A stretch of 64,000 nucleotides of DNA from Algoriphagus sp. AGSA1 (GTDB taxonomy: Bacteria; Bacteroidota; Bacteroidia; Cytophagales; Cyclobacteriaceae). The first letter of the stretch is position 1. Every line of letters begins with the position of its first letter. Both the position numbers and the translations under genes were made by a program. Below are positions 8,303 to 17,442 of the stretch, in pieces. A model generated the notes under the pieces. The model made no database searches, was not told where the DNA came from, and was given only the letters and a program-made list of their open reading frames with translations. Where the stretch lies: the NCBI RefSeq assembly GCF_021390545.1, contig NZ_JAJUWR010000004.1, positions 1 through 64,000 on the forward strand, in the 5' to 3' direction.

Positions 8303-9949
8303 TCACTTAAATAGGTAGATCAAATTCACCTGGGTGCTGGTGGAGAACACACTTCTATGACTTTGAAAGTCCATTTCCAGTTGGTTCCCAAGATTTTGGG
8401 ACCAGTAATAGTTTGTAGCGTAAGTAAAGAGCATTCTTCCGGAAAAAACCAAATTTCCCCATTGATGGTCAACTACCGGCCCTGCGGTAAAGTCAATCCA
8501 GGGATCATAGCCGTTTTTCGCAAGATCAGCTGTATCATAGAAATCGGCAAATGGCGCACGCCTTTCGAGGTATATACCCAGTTTATTCAGCTTCTCCACT
8601 AGGGATACTTCGATCATCTGCACATTGGCGCCCATCCCTGCCCCTACTCCCATGGCCTGATCCCAGTTGGTAAAGCCACCGATGGTTCCGTTGGTATGCC
8701 ATGGAGTGGTGCTATTTGCCCTGGTGATCCAGTTCACAGACTGAGCCTGCTGGGTCATTTCAGAGCGGATCTGTATCATCTTTTCACCATATACCGGAAA
8801 TACCTTGTTCAAGCCTAGCAAGTAAGCCCTGGAATGTGCCGGGCTGATAATGAGATCCCGCATATTAAGCGCATGATCCCGTCGCCCAAATTCCCCATAA
8901 AACTCCAGTCCGGCTTTAGGGATTACCTGTCTGAAAAAGACCGTAATCTGCTGATCCCTGCCCCTGTCGGATTCACCTATCAAGTCAGATCCTACGGACT
9001 GCTTGGTAACCCCCCAGAATACTGGGAACACATCAATAAAATTTTTAGTATCAACCGAATCCCTAAAGGTTTGCACCGTACGGGTGGCCCCTATATGAAG
9101 GCCTTTAATCCATTTGGGTTGAATAGAAAAAGTCAATGCATTTAAATAACGATACCTATTCCTATGCTGTCCTCCAACAAGACTATTTAAATTGTCTTGC
9201 TGCAGAGGTGCATACTTCTTTGATTTTGGAAAACCAGAAATTAGTTGAAATTCAAAACTGCCAAAGAAGGTCTTCGCAGGTCTATGGGTACCGATAGTAG
9301 CATGCAAAAATCCCGGGGCATTATTAGAGAAAGTCAGCGCATTCCATTGCCCGGGACCCCACCAGAGATTCCGGGTGGAGATCCCGGCTTCAAAGGCACC
9401 TACTTTCCCTGCGATTTTTGATTGTCCGATCCCAATTCTTGAATAAGAACCGTCACCATAGGTTTCGGGCTGATCCCCACGTCTTAAGCCTTGGTAAAAA
9501 ACAAAATTAACATTTTCTCCAATTAGCGGTTTATACCCCTCATAAGAGGAATTTTGGGCAATATTGATTTCAGGCTGGAAATCAATCTCAAAGAATTTAT
9601 GGGTTACATAGGCGCCTGCTGATGCATACACTTGTCCTCCTTTGCCCGGTATCATTCCTTGAGGACTGAACCAGTACGGTCTTTCGGAATTATAAAATGT
9701 ACTTAAGCGAACTGGGACCAAACCGATTTCTACTTTATTTTCATCAAGAGGCCTACTGAATTTAAGTCCATTACGCTGAACAAAACCGGACTGTATGGTA
9801 CTGGAATCCGAAAAAGATGGAATAAGCTGCGTTCTTCGCTGATTCTCTTCTATTACAGGATAGCCTGTAGGCAGGCTTTGGGCATTTAGACCTCCTACTG
9901 CAGCTATAAGAGAAATAATAAGTATAATACGGCTAAGAGAATTTGGCAT
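8303..9949 (-). CDS. wzi: Wzi-like capsule assembly outer membrane protein
   Basis: Predicted outer membrane beta-barrel (548 residues) that helps attach or organise exported polysaccharide at the cell surface. With the ATG at 9949 the protein begins with a classic signal peptide (IILIISLIAAVGGLNAQ); a GTG at 9973 would overlap the upstream wcaF stop. The middle holds the family hallmark GSYSRIGIGQSKIAGK and RNLWWGPGQWNALTFSNNAP, and the rest is rich in alternating aromatic strands, ending in a short terminal strand LIYLFK. It overlaps or abuts wcaF and is probably co-transcribed with it. Confidence 0.88.
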   Translation of the reverse strand: MPNSLSRIILIISLIAAVGGLNAQSLPTGYPVIEENQRRTQLIPSFSDSSTIQSGFVQRNGLKFSRPLDENKVEIGLVPVRLSTFYNSERPYWFSPQGMIPGKGGQVYASAGAYVTHKFFEIDFQPEINIAQNSSYEGYKPLIGENVNFVFYQGLRRGDQPETYGDGSYSRIGIGQSKIAGKVGAFEAGISTRNLWWGPGQWNALTFSNNAPGFLHATIGTHRPAKTFFGSFEFQLISGFPKSKKYAPLQQDNLNSLVGGQHRNRYRYLNALTFSIQPKWIKGLHIGATRTVQTFRDSVDTKNFIDVFPVFWGVTKQSVGSDLIGESDRGRDQQITVFFRQVIPKAGLEFYGEFGRRDHALNMRDLIISPAHSRAYLLGLNKVFPVYGEKMIQIRSEMTQQAQSVNWITRANSTTPWHTNGTIGGFTNWDQAMGVGAGMGANVQMIEVSLVEKLNKLGIYLERRAPFADFYDTADLAKNGYDPWIDFTAGPVVDHQWGNLVFSGRMLFTYATNYYWSQNLGNQLEMDFQSHRSVFSTSTQVNLIYLFK

Positions 9950-9963
9950 TGCTAAAGATAATT

Positions 9964-10515
9964 TCACTTCCACCTTAATCCAACATTTTTTGCAGGATTA
10001 CCTCTAATAATTGAGTTATGGGGCACAGACTTAGTCACTACAGAACCAGCAGCCAACACAGTATCAATACCAATAGTGACACCTGGTCCTACAAATACTG
10101 AAGCTCCCACCCAAGACCCATCCATTAAATTAATTGGTCCATTTCTATAAGGCATAGCTGGATCACGGAAATCGTGATTTCCACCACATAGAAAAGCCCG
10201 TTGGCTCACACAAACATTATTGCCTATGATTAATGGCTCAAAGTTAAGCAGAAAAACTTCCTCCCCTATCCATACATGATTTCCAATTGATAACTTCCAA
10301 GGAAAATGAATATTTATTCGTGGTTTAAGAACCACTCCTGCGCCTACCTTAGCACCAAATACTTTCAATAAAAATACTTTAACATTACTGGGAAAAGGAA
10401 GCGCACTCAAAAAAAACACCATTTTTGTAAAATACCAGAGGATTTCTATGAGTTTACTTCTGCCCCGGTCTAATCCCGTTGGCCTAAAATCTGTGAGTTT
10501 TACTTTTGATTGCAT
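9964..10515 (-). CDS. wcaF: WcaF-like hexapeptide-repeat acetyltransferase
   Basis: A left-handed beta-helix acyltransferase of 183 residues resembling colanic acid WcaF, likely O-acetylating a sugar of the repeat unit. It has the WcaF N-terminus (LDRGRSK, then a hydrophobic helix), the catalytic-type stretch CGGNHDFRDP and hexapeptide repeats such as SWVGASVFVGPGVTIG, ending VVTKSVPHNSIIRGNPAKNV. The ATG at 10515 is chosen over a TTG at 10539. A degraded N-terminal copy of a similar gene lies just upstream at about 10807-10980. Confidence 0.88.
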   Translation of the reverse strand: MQSKVKLTDFRPTGLDRGRSKLIEILWYFTKMVFFLSALPFPSNVKVFLLKVFGAKVGAGVVLKPRINIHFPWKLSIGNHVWIGEEVFLLNFEPLIIGNNVCVSQRAFLCGGNHDFRDPAMPYRNGPINLMDGSWVGASVFVGPGVTIGIDTVLAAGSVVTKSVPHNSIIRGNPAKNVGLRWK

Positions 10516-10806
10516 TATAGTTCTTTGAATTATAAGCAAAGTCCTTCCTTGCTAATAAAAATTACGGTAAAAATGTATGCCATTAACATTTTATTGCCTC
10601 TTTAACTTTCTGCTATAGCATAATATCTATACCTATTTTCATCGCTAAACATCTTTTACTAAGTATATCACCAAATACTATTTTCGTAAAAAATTCTCAA
10701 TTGTATATTATATTGAAAGCTAAATATAAAACGATTAATATTCTAGAGGAACAATGCAATCGCTAAACTGCATTACATAATCCATATTAGCACTATTATT
10801 AGTGAT

Positions 10807-10980
10807 AAAACTGAAGAAATACCAAGCTAAACGGTTCATTAATAACTCTTTATACTTTCTTGAAAACGGAAACAAGCCACAAAAAATATACTGTTACAAT
10901 ACCTCAAAAAAATCTTTTACTTTGCTTACACCTCTGTCTAATCTAATTGAAGCTAACAAATCGGAAAGTTTTAGTTTTAA
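10807..10980 (-). pseudogene. Remnant of WcaF-like acetyltransferase N-terminus
   Basis: Read on the minus strand, the frame directly after the stop codon of the gene at 10981 encodes KLSDLLASIRLDRGVSKVK..., a TAA, then LFPFSRKYKELLMNRL. This parallels the WcaF start at 10515 (KLTDFRPTGLDRGRSKLIE..., LPFPSNVKVFLLKVFGA). The hexapeptide part is missing and the rest of the gap down to 10516 is AT-rich with stops. A plus-strand reading frame at 10802-11026 is the shadow of this remnant. Confidence 0.5.
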
Positions 10981-11889
10981 TCACCTTTTAGTTATTAATC
11001 TCCAAACTTTTAAATCATCAAAATAAACTTGAAGTGATTTCTTATTTTTAAACATAAAATCACTTATCTCATCTGAGGTGTATAGCTTCATTGGACTCCA
11101 AAAATTATAACTTTGTTGGTTTTTATAATTTAAACTCTGAGTTGCACCTTTTAAATTAAAAATCACTTGCTTTTTCCCACCATCGGGTGTAACTGCCATA
11201 TAAAACAAGCCATTTCTATTATCGCCTGCCTTAATATGATATTCAAACGTGAGCCACTTGCCATAAGGAATAATAAATTTTTTGTTAGACTTTTCCCACT
11301 CGGTTTTAAATATAGCGCCTGTACCTACGCTAGGGCGTTGTTTAGAATAAGTTACCGATTGGGCATCAACCTTAAAGTGAAGTGATTTGTTATCACCTTC
11401 AGCCTTTACAGCCCGAAGTGAAACTCTGTAAACGTTTGGGGTATTCCAGTCTTTGGGCGCACTGTTCCACCATTCTGCAAGAATTAGCCACGTAAAAGCA
11501 TTTTGATATTGTGTTAAATATTCCATATCAGGACTGAAAAAAACACGAACTGTCTGCCTCATTTCTTTGAGGTTTGGAACAGATGAAAAACTTGCCTGCA
11601 CCCGTTGACGCGCCTCTAAACCTTTAGAAGAAATGTTCATATCCAAAACATTGTTATTCTCATCCAATGGGTCACGAACTACTCTTGCGTAGCGATTTTC
11701 TTCATTTCCCTTTGAATACTGAAAACTTAAATATTGAGAGTTGGATAGACCATTACTTTTAATTCTGTTTAGGATCGTACTATTTTCCACACCTTCTTCA
11801 AAATCATTCTCATAGATAAGAGTCTTTACCTGAGTCAACGAAGCACAAGCACACAAAATAAAAATCAAGAAAATACTAAAATATTTCAT
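10981..11889 (-). CDS. Predicted lipoprotein, possible jelly-roll polysaccharide-binding or lyase protein
   Basis: A 302-residue protein with a lipoprotein-type signal (IFLIFILCAC, modified Cys at about 15), so probably periplasmic or surface anchored. I do not recognise it firmly. The body is beta-rich, with patterns such as KWLTFEYHIKAGDNRNGLFY and a terminal LQVYFDDLKVWRL, reminiscent of concanavalin-like jelly-roll domains of the heparin-lyase/LamG type. In an exopolysaccharide locus this could be a glycan lyase that trims or releases polymer. No catalytic residue can be assigned. Both flanks are acetyltransferase remnants, which suggests it arrived by recombination. Confidence 0.5.
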   Translation of the reverse strand: MKYFSIFLIFILCACASLTQVKTLIYENDFEEGVENSTILNRIKSNGLSNSQYLSFQYSKGNEENRYARVVRDPLDENNNVLDMNISSKGLEARQRVQASFSSVPNLKEMRQTVRVFFSPDMEYLTQYQNAFTWLILAEWWNSAPKDWNTPNVYRVSLRAVKAEGDNKSLHFKVDAQSVTYSKQRPSVGTGAIFKTEWEKSNKKFIIPYGKWLTFEYHIKAGDNRNGLFYMAVTPDGGKKQVIFNLKGATQSLNYKNQQSYNFWSPMKLYTSDEISDFMFKNKKSLQVYFDDLKVWRLITKR

Positions 11890-11925
11890 TTTTAAAATTT
11901 CACTTTCTTTATTGAAGTTTACTAC

Positions 11926-12255
11926 TCACATTTTCCAGCATAGCATTCTAATAAGTTTTCCTACGTCTTCGAATGCTGCAAATATCTTTCTAATGAATTT
12001 TATAGGAACTCCTACTACAACCACAGACGGCTCTACATTTATTATAACAAAAGAACCTGCCGCTACTACACTATCCGAACCAATCGCTAAATTTGAATCT
12101 ATAAAAATTGCATTACTGCCCCACTACCATCCTCATATTTGTTTCAAACAAATCCAAAATTCCCAAATTTAATGGAGAAGGATAAGGAATAGGATTAAAA
12201 AAAAATCATCATAATCATTTAACAAGCTAATTCCTTTACTCCCTAGAATTACAAC
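11926..12255 (-). pseudogene. Frameshifted hexapeptide acetyltransferase remnant
   Basis: The minus strand encodes, in pieces, ILGSKGISLLNDYDDFF, then PIPYPSPLNLGILDLF in another frame, then after a further shift SNAIFIDSNLAIGSDSVVAA and GSFVIINVEPSVVVVGVPIK, ending with a TGA at 11926-11928. This is the usual C-terminal half of a hexapeptide-repeat acyltransferase (IGxxSVVAAGSxV, then GxPIKFIRK). At least two frameshifts break it and no start is seen. The plus-strand frame at 11912-12172 is only its shadow. Confidence 0.7.
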
Positions 12256-12304
12256 TTAAACTAATTAAAGGGTTAAAATATGAAAAACAGACACTATATA
12301 GATA

Positions 12305-12892
12305 TTATTCTGAGGCATGTTTATCAATACGAATAGGTTTATTTCTAACATTTTTCAAAACAGGTCCATCAAGCATCAATAGATGAACTCTTTCATCTTC
12401 TTCTGTAGAAAATCTTTTTCGGATAAATTTAGCTGGCACACCACCGACAATAGAAAATGGCGGTATGTCTTTAGTGACAATAGAACCTGCAGCTATAATA
12501 CTTCCATCTCCAATTGTAACACTTGCCATAATAATAGAATTAGCTCCAATCCAAACATCTCTTCCTATTGTTGTCCTACGCATCTTGGGTCTTCCAGAAA
12601 AAGTTGAAGGAATACCTACGAGATTAAAATTATGATCATCCCCAATTATTTGCACATTCTGCGCCAACATTGTGTACCGTCCGATGGACACGCCAGGGTA
12701 AATGAGTCCACCAGGACCTACGTAAGAGTATTCACCAGCTACTAAATCCTTACTTATCTTTGATTTCCCTCCTATGTTAAAAGTTGGATGAACATATTTC
12801 AGTCCGTACAAATAGCGTATTTTTAATCGTTTATAAAATCGATAAATATTAGCTAAAGTATCAATATTTTTAAAAACTGTTAGTATTCCCAT
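12305..12892 (-). CDS. Hexapeptide-repeat acetyltransferase (CatB/WbbJ-like)
   Basis: A 195-residue left-handed beta-helix acyltransferase, intact unlike its downstream neighbour. Hexapeptide repeats run from YSYVGPGGLIYPGVSIGRYT to IGRDVWIGANSIIMASVTIG and AAGSIVTKDIPPFSIVGG, with the likely catalytic His in IGDDHNFNLVG. Probably O-acetylates a sugar of the EPS-1 repeat unit from acetyl-CoA. It follows the GT4 gene by 6 bp and closes the tightly packed operon that starts at 21136. Confidence 0.85.
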   Translation of the reverse strand: MGILTVFKNIDTLANIYRFYKRLKIRYLYGLKYVHPTFNIGGKSKISKDLVAGEYSYVGPGGLIYPGVSIGRYTMLAQNVQIIGDDHNFNLVGIPSTFSGRPKMRRTTIGRDVWIGANSIIMASVTIGDGSIIAAGSIVTKDIPPFSIVGGVPAKFIRKRFSTEEDERVHLLMLDGPVLKNVRNKPIRIDKHASE

Positions 12893-12898
12893 AGAAAT

Positions 12899-14065
12899 TT
12901 AGTCTTTTAAAAGAACAGATTCTATAACACTTTTTTGATAATATGGATTATAATGTGTATCGATAACTGAGAAACAAGCATTCATTATCTCTTTTGTTTT
13001 TACAGGATATTTTGTGAGCCAACAACAAACCGTTTCCGAGAGATTTTCTACACTACCATATTCAAATAAATTTCCAGTGACCCCTTTATGTATTGCTTCT
13101 ACCTCCGGCATTTGAACATCCAAATTATTATGGGAAATTACAGGTACTCCATAGGACATTGCGTGCATAGCGGTAAGTCCCACTTCACCAGGAGTAACAC
13201 ATAAATCAGCATAAAGAAGCGCATTTGCAATTATTTCTTCATCATATATTGCACCTAAAAACTTAACATTTTCATCTAATCCTAATTCTTTAGCTTGTTC
13301 AACTAAATTTGACTTTTCCTCTCCTTCTCCAATCAGTAATATATTAAAAGGTAATTTTCCATCTTTCTGCTTTAAAAAATATTGAGCATCAATTAACATA
13401 TCAATTCGTTTGACGAAATTTAACCTTCCAATAAATACAATAATAGGTATATCAGCAGAAGAGAAATAAGATAATCGATAATCCTTTAATTCCTTTTCAT
13501 CGACCAGCTTTCGCAGTTTTAAACTTTTCTCATAGTCTAAAGAATTATAAATAACGTGCATTCGAAAGTCTGGCTTAACCTTATATCTTCTTAAAATTGA
13601 TAAAGCCCTATTACCATAAAGAAAAAAACCAGTAGCCATTTTATAAAAAATATTTAATTTTAACCAGTCCACTTTTGTGGGTTTATCCTTATAAACTCCA
13701 TGCATCCATAAATAAGCTTTTTTACCCCGCAACCGTACAACTGCGACTGCAAGCCAAGTTGTTATAAAATATGGAGATCCTAAAAAAATATACGAATCAA
13801 AATCCGATTTTAATGCTACGGAAATTAAACCAGACTGCCACAGGAATTTTTTATTCACTAACCAATGATTCTTTAAAAATTTCCATCGCAATCCTCCCTT
13901 TTCAATGGGTAAACTGGACAAATTACTATCAATTCTTTTTATGGGAATTTCACTCTCAACCCCTGAATACAACGTAAACTCAATTTTTTTGGAATGCATA
14001 AGTTCCAAAAAAATTGGCAATCGATACGAAGCAAAATAGTGATATATGATAGCAGTTTGATGCAT
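12899..14065 (-). CDS. Glycosyltransferase family 4
   Basis: Cytoplasmic GT-B glycosyltransferase of 388 residues. The N-terminal acceptor domain begins TAIIYHYFASYRLPIF and the C-terminal donor domain contains PIIVFIGRLNFVKRID, LLIGEGEEKSNL and the E-x7-E-like segment PGEVGLTAMHAMSYGVPVIS. It probably adds one sugar of the EPS-1 repeat unit; donor and acceptor are unknown. It starts 11 bp after the polymerase gene, in line with one operon, and is AT-rich like its neighbours. Confidence 0.85.
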   Translation of the reverse strand: MHQTAIIYHYFASYRLPIFLELMHSKKIEFTLYSGVESEIPIKRIDSNLSSLPIEKGGLRWKFLKNHWLVNKKFLWQSGLISVALKSDFDSYIFLGSPYFITTWLAVAVVRLRGKKAYLWMHGVYKDKPTKVDWLKLNIFYKMATGFFLYGNRALSILRRYKVKPDFRMHVIYNSLDYEKSLKLRKLVDEKELKDYRLSYFSSADIPIIVFIGRLNFVKRIDMLIDAQYFLKQKDGKLPFNILLIGEGEEKSNLVEQAKELGLDENVKFLGAIYDEEIIANALLYADLCVTPGEVGLTAMHAMSYGVPVISHNNLDVQMPEVEAIHKGVTGNLFEYGSVENLSETVCCWLTKYPVKTKEIMNACFSVIDTHYNPYYQKSVIESVLLKD

Positions 14066-14076
14066 TTAGTGAATAT

Positions 14077-15141
14077 TTAAAAAACGTTTAAATCAAATTC
14101 ATAAGGATTAATCCCTCCACGGTTTGTCATCAGATTATATGCAAAATAAAAGGATGCATAAACAAACACACTAAATCTCACCAAAATACGTCTTTTTCCA
14201 TTAAATTGGTAAACATAGTACACTAATAATAATATTTCTAGCTGAAAACCATATAACACAAAACGACTAATAAGAGGTATCGATGTGTAAAGCAAGTTTG
14301 CAATTACTAAATTGAAAAACAAAATATTCTTAAAAAGGGAATATATTGTATCTTTCAAGTGATAAAAAATTAAAATGCAAAAAATATTCTTAGGAAGAAT
14401 ATATAAATATGCATTAAATTGATTAACAACGACATCTGCTTTATAGTCAGAATAATGAGCATATTTTTCAAAAGGCAACAAACTAATTAAATTTGTTATT
14501 GCAGAAGTTTGTGAGCTAAACAAACCAAAAAGAAAAGTACTAGCTAATACTGGAATTACAAATTTACGACTTATTCTTACCTTGGCCGCAATGAAAACAA
14601 TGGGTAAGAGAAATAATGTAGAATAATGCACCACGCAAGCTACAATTCCACAAAATAATGCCTTGATATTTTTTTTACCATAATTAAAAAAACATAGTGC
14701 CAATACAATCCAAGCTATTGCAACACTTTGCTTAATGAGACTAAATGACAAAATATAACTGTATAACAAAAAATATATCAACATTGCAAATAATGGATCC
14801 GGAGTGTAATTTTTAAACACATAATACATCGGAAATACTGTTAATATGGCAATTACAAGCAACATGCCAGACCAACTATCATATAGCAGCATCATAGCGT
14901 AATTCAACACTAACCATCCCACGTCCCACTTAAATAAGTGCCCTATAAAAGTATCAAACCGAAGATCATATTCAAAACCTCTTTTATAACCAATATGATC
15001 AATGCCTACACTTTCTGCACGTAAAGCACTTATCAAAATAAGGATAGCAGCGACAATGAAAAGAAAAATTAAAGAGTTGCTTTTACCCTTTAAAAGATAA
15101 AACAGTAAAAGTAGAAATAACAAAAATAAATAAATACCCAT
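14077..15141 (-). CDS. EpsG-family polysaccharide polymerase (Wzy role)
   Basis: An integral membrane protein of 354 residues with about ten hydrophobic helices. The N-terminal helix pair is followed by LRAESVGIDHIGYKRGF, the short motif after the second helix that marks EpsG-type proteins (usually VGTDYxxY). In a locus with a Wzx flippase and Wza/Wzc it is the best candidate for the polymerase that joins repeat units in the periplasm. Sequence conservation in this role is low, so the assignment depends on topology and context. Confidence 0.75.
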   Translation of the reverse strand: MGIYLFLLFLLLLFYLLKGKSNSLIFLFIVAAILILISALRAESVGIDHIGYKRGFEYDLRFDTFIGHLFKWDVGWLVLNYAMMLLYDSWSGMLLVIAILTVFPMYYVFKNYTPDPLFAMLIYFLLYSYILSFSLIKQSVAIAWIVLALCFFNYGKKNIKALFCGIVACVVHYSTLFLLPIVFIAAKVRISRKFVIPVLASTFLFGLFSSQTSAITNLISLLPFEKYAHYSDYKADVVVNQFNAYLYILPKNIFCILIFYHLKDTIYSLFKNILFFNLVIANLLYTSIPLISRFVLYGFQLEILLLVYYVYQFNGKRRILVRFSVFVYASFYFAYNLMTNRGGINPYEFDLNVF

Positions 15142-15144
15142 TAC

Positions 15145-16218
15145 TTACTTTTCAAAAATACTTACTAATCGTCTATTAAAAATAACTTTTTGGTCATGAT
15201 TTACCTGCCGAAATTTAAATCTGCTTTTATCAATATCGTCATAAAGTATATCTAAATGTTCTTTTGAAATTTCATCATAAATTTGCTCTTGCATTCCAAT
15301 ACTATAAAATATATTTCTGATTTTAAGCGTTTTCAATTGATTAAATTCGAGAGCAATAGGTATGCATTCAAAAGCTTGCCCCAATAATAAAACATGCAAA
15401 CGATTACTCAACAAAAAAATTTTGTCTTGATAATAGCTTCGATCTTCCCATTTCAAAACATTTTCCCTAAAATGTGTAAAAGGTGTTTTAAATTCGAAAA
15501 ACAATTGTTGATTGAAATCTTTATCGCGCTCAACTTGATAAAAATAATCTATATCGATTTGCTTCTCAGTAAAATATTGCACGAATCTTTTTACTGATTC
15601 CTTAATTTTTTGGTTTGGCCCATCTCCCATATCCCGAAACGAAATTCCCACTCTGTTTCTTTCAACATCTTTTATTTCAACATCCATCATAAAGCACATA
15701 TCAGGTGAATAATCCACATTTGATACACCAAGTTCTTTAAGTATATTAACATTTTTCTTGCTTCTCACATAAATACCCTGTAATACTCCACTATATAATT
15801 TAGCAATCGATTCATCGAATTTTGAAGCTAAAATAAAATCGTTCCCAATAAGAACCGATTTTGCGCCCTTTAGCTTCATTATAAAAAAGATAATATAAAA
15901 CAGAAAAGCTCTTACTTTCTCATTTAGTGTTACTGAACCACCAAACGGCCCTGGACTCTTAAACACATAATCGAATTTGAATCTACTTGAAAATAGTGAC
16001 AGGAAAAGTCCTTTTCCTTTTAGACTAATGTTGCTAACTTCTGACAATTCAGTTGAATTAGGATGTTCCAGAAGAACTGATTTAAATGTCTGAGGTACAT
16101 TCTTAGTATCCAGATACACCTTGCCATATTTAGCCAATTCATCTACAAGACACTTGTTTATCAACAAGTCACCCATATTTTCGTATTGCGTAGCAACTAT
16201 GTAGAGTATTTTTTTCAT
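15145..16218 (-). CDS. Polysaccharide pyruvyltransferase family protein
   Basis: A 357-residue protein of the CsaB/pyruvyltransferase family, which transfers pyruvate from phosphoenolpyruvate to form ketals on glycan sugars. The family pattern is visible: an N-terminal Rossmann start KKILYIVATQYENMGDLLIN with the NxGD element, GPFGGSVTLNEKV in the first domain, RNRVGISFRDMGDG and late LLSNRLHVLLLGQAFECIPI with the conserved R-H pair. It is translationally packed between the polymerase and a GT4. A ketal would add negative charge to the polymer. Confidence 0.8.
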   Translation of the reverse strand: MKKILYIVATQYENMGDLLINKCLVDELAKYGKVYLDTKNVPQTFKSVLLEHPNSTELSEVSNISLKGKGLFLSLFSSRFKFDYVFKSPGPFGGSVTLNEKVRAFLFYIIFFIMKLKGAKSVLIGNDFILASKFDESIAKLYSGVLQGIYVRSKKNVNILKELGVSNVDYSPDMCFMMDVEIKDVERNRVGISFRDMGDGPNQKIKESVKRFVQYFTEKQIDIDYFYQVERDKDFNQQLFFEFKTPFTHFRENVLKWEDRSYYQDKIFLLSNRLHVLLLGQAFECIPIALEFNQLKTLKIRNIFYSIGMQEQIYDEISKEHLDILYDDIDKSRFKFRQVNHDQKVIFNRRLVSIFEK

Positions 16219-16220
16219 TT

Positions 16221-17441
16221 CTATATTAACTTAGATATAGCATTACTAAATTCAGAATAATTTCTTTCTGCATCAAAATTATCCTTCCAATGTTCCTTTA
16301 CTTTCATATTATTTATTGATTTCTCTATCAAAACACTGTTCAAAGCATTAACCACATCTTCAATAATAGGGTTTTCCGATAACAGTATGCCAGTCTGCGT
16401 TACAACTATTTCACAGCTTCCTCCCACGTTTGTAGCAATTACAGGTATGCCGAACGACTGGGCCTCCATAATAGAAACAGGAATTCCCTCGGAAATACTC
16501 AAGTTTATAAATAAATCGGTTGGTTCCGTTGCATAATGCTCATAAATTTGACTATTAGCAACATTCCCTTTAAAATTGACAACCAGGTTTTCAGGCTTTA
16601 TCGCTTGTGCTTTTTTCTTTATAGTTAGAAGTTCATCTCCATCACCAAAGTGTGTCCATACGATTTTTCTATAAGGAACAGTCTTAGCGAAAGCCACTAC
16701 CGAATCTAAAATAAAACCAATTCGCTTCATTGGGTGAACACGGGAGACCGAAACAATGGTATGATTATTACCAATCGAATTTTTAGCTATCAATCCCCTA
16801 TCATACACACCCAATTTGGAAACCTTTATATTGGATTTTTGTGAAGAGTACTTTCTTTCTAAATACTCCTTTCCATTCAATGATATCGAATAAATACAAT
16901 CAGTTTGTTCTATAGTTTTTTGACGATATACCCAAAAAGGCAGGGTAGATTCCAACCCCTCATATATATCGTAACGATGTGCTCTAGAAATCACTTTAAA
17001 GCTCTTTCTCCTTTGTTTTTTAATTTCTGAAAATGCCAATGGTGCCTCATTGAACCAATAAGTATAAACTATACCCGCACTATCTATTTCCTCTAGATTT
17101 GAGAAAAAATCGTAATACGCTAAATAGGAAGAGATGTACTTAATTATCAATTTTAAATCACTAACAGTTTTTATTAATTTTAAATGGGAGAATATTGCTT
17201 TATATAAGGTAATAGAAAAAACAGTAACTACAGATCTTTTTATTTTATTCTTAAATACATATGCAAAATCATCAACAACTTTCACATTATTAGGCACGTG
17301 ACGCTTGTAATCGGAAATTTCAGTTGGAAAAATAATTACTTCATCAAATTTCTGTGCAATATAATCTATTTCTGATTCTATAAAAGCTTCTGTCGTATAA
17401 TAAGGATATCGCCTGGTAATAAAAATGATTTTTTTAGTCAT
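16221..17441 (-). CDS. Glycosyltransferase family 4
   Basis: A 406-residue GT-B enzyme. The N-terminal domain starts KKIIFITRRYPYYTTEAFIE, and the donor half has IVSVSRVHPMKRIGFI, VNFKGNVANSQIYEHY and the E-x7-E element SEGIPVSIMEAQSFGIPVIA followed by TNVGG. Presumably one of the repeat-unit sugar transferases. One base separates it from the next gene's start region (17443), so it is part of the same operon. Confidence 0.87.
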   Translation of the reverse strand: MTKKIIFITRRYPYYTTEAFIESEIDYIAQKFDEVIIFPTEISDYKRHVPNNVKVVDDFAYVFKNKIKRSVVTVFSITLYKAIFSHLKLIKTVSDLKLIIKYISSYLAYYDFFSNLEEIDSAGIVYTYWFNEAPLAFSEIKKQRRKSFKVISRAHRYDIYEGLESTLPFWVYRQKTIEQTDCIYSISLNGKEYLERKYSSQKSNIKVSKLGVYDRGLIAKNSIGNNHTIVSVSRVHPMKRIGFILDSVVAFAKTVPYRKIVWTHFGDGDELLTIKKKAQAIKPENLVVNFKGNVANSQIYEHYATEPTDLFINLSISEGIPVSIMEAQSFGIPVIATNVGGSCEIVVTQTGILLSENPIIEDVVNALNSVLIEKSINNMKVKEHWKDNFDAERNYSEFSNAISKLI

Positions 17442-17442
17442 T

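Noticed and set aside
10802-11026. Plus-strand 74-codon frame
   Set aside because: It is antisense to the WcaF-like remnant and overlaps the 3' end of the lipoprotein gene; it has a GTG start and no recognisable content.
11912-12172. Plus-strand 86-codon frame
   Set aside because: The opposite strand shows a clear, frameshifted hexapeptide acetyltransferase; the plus frame is its shadow.
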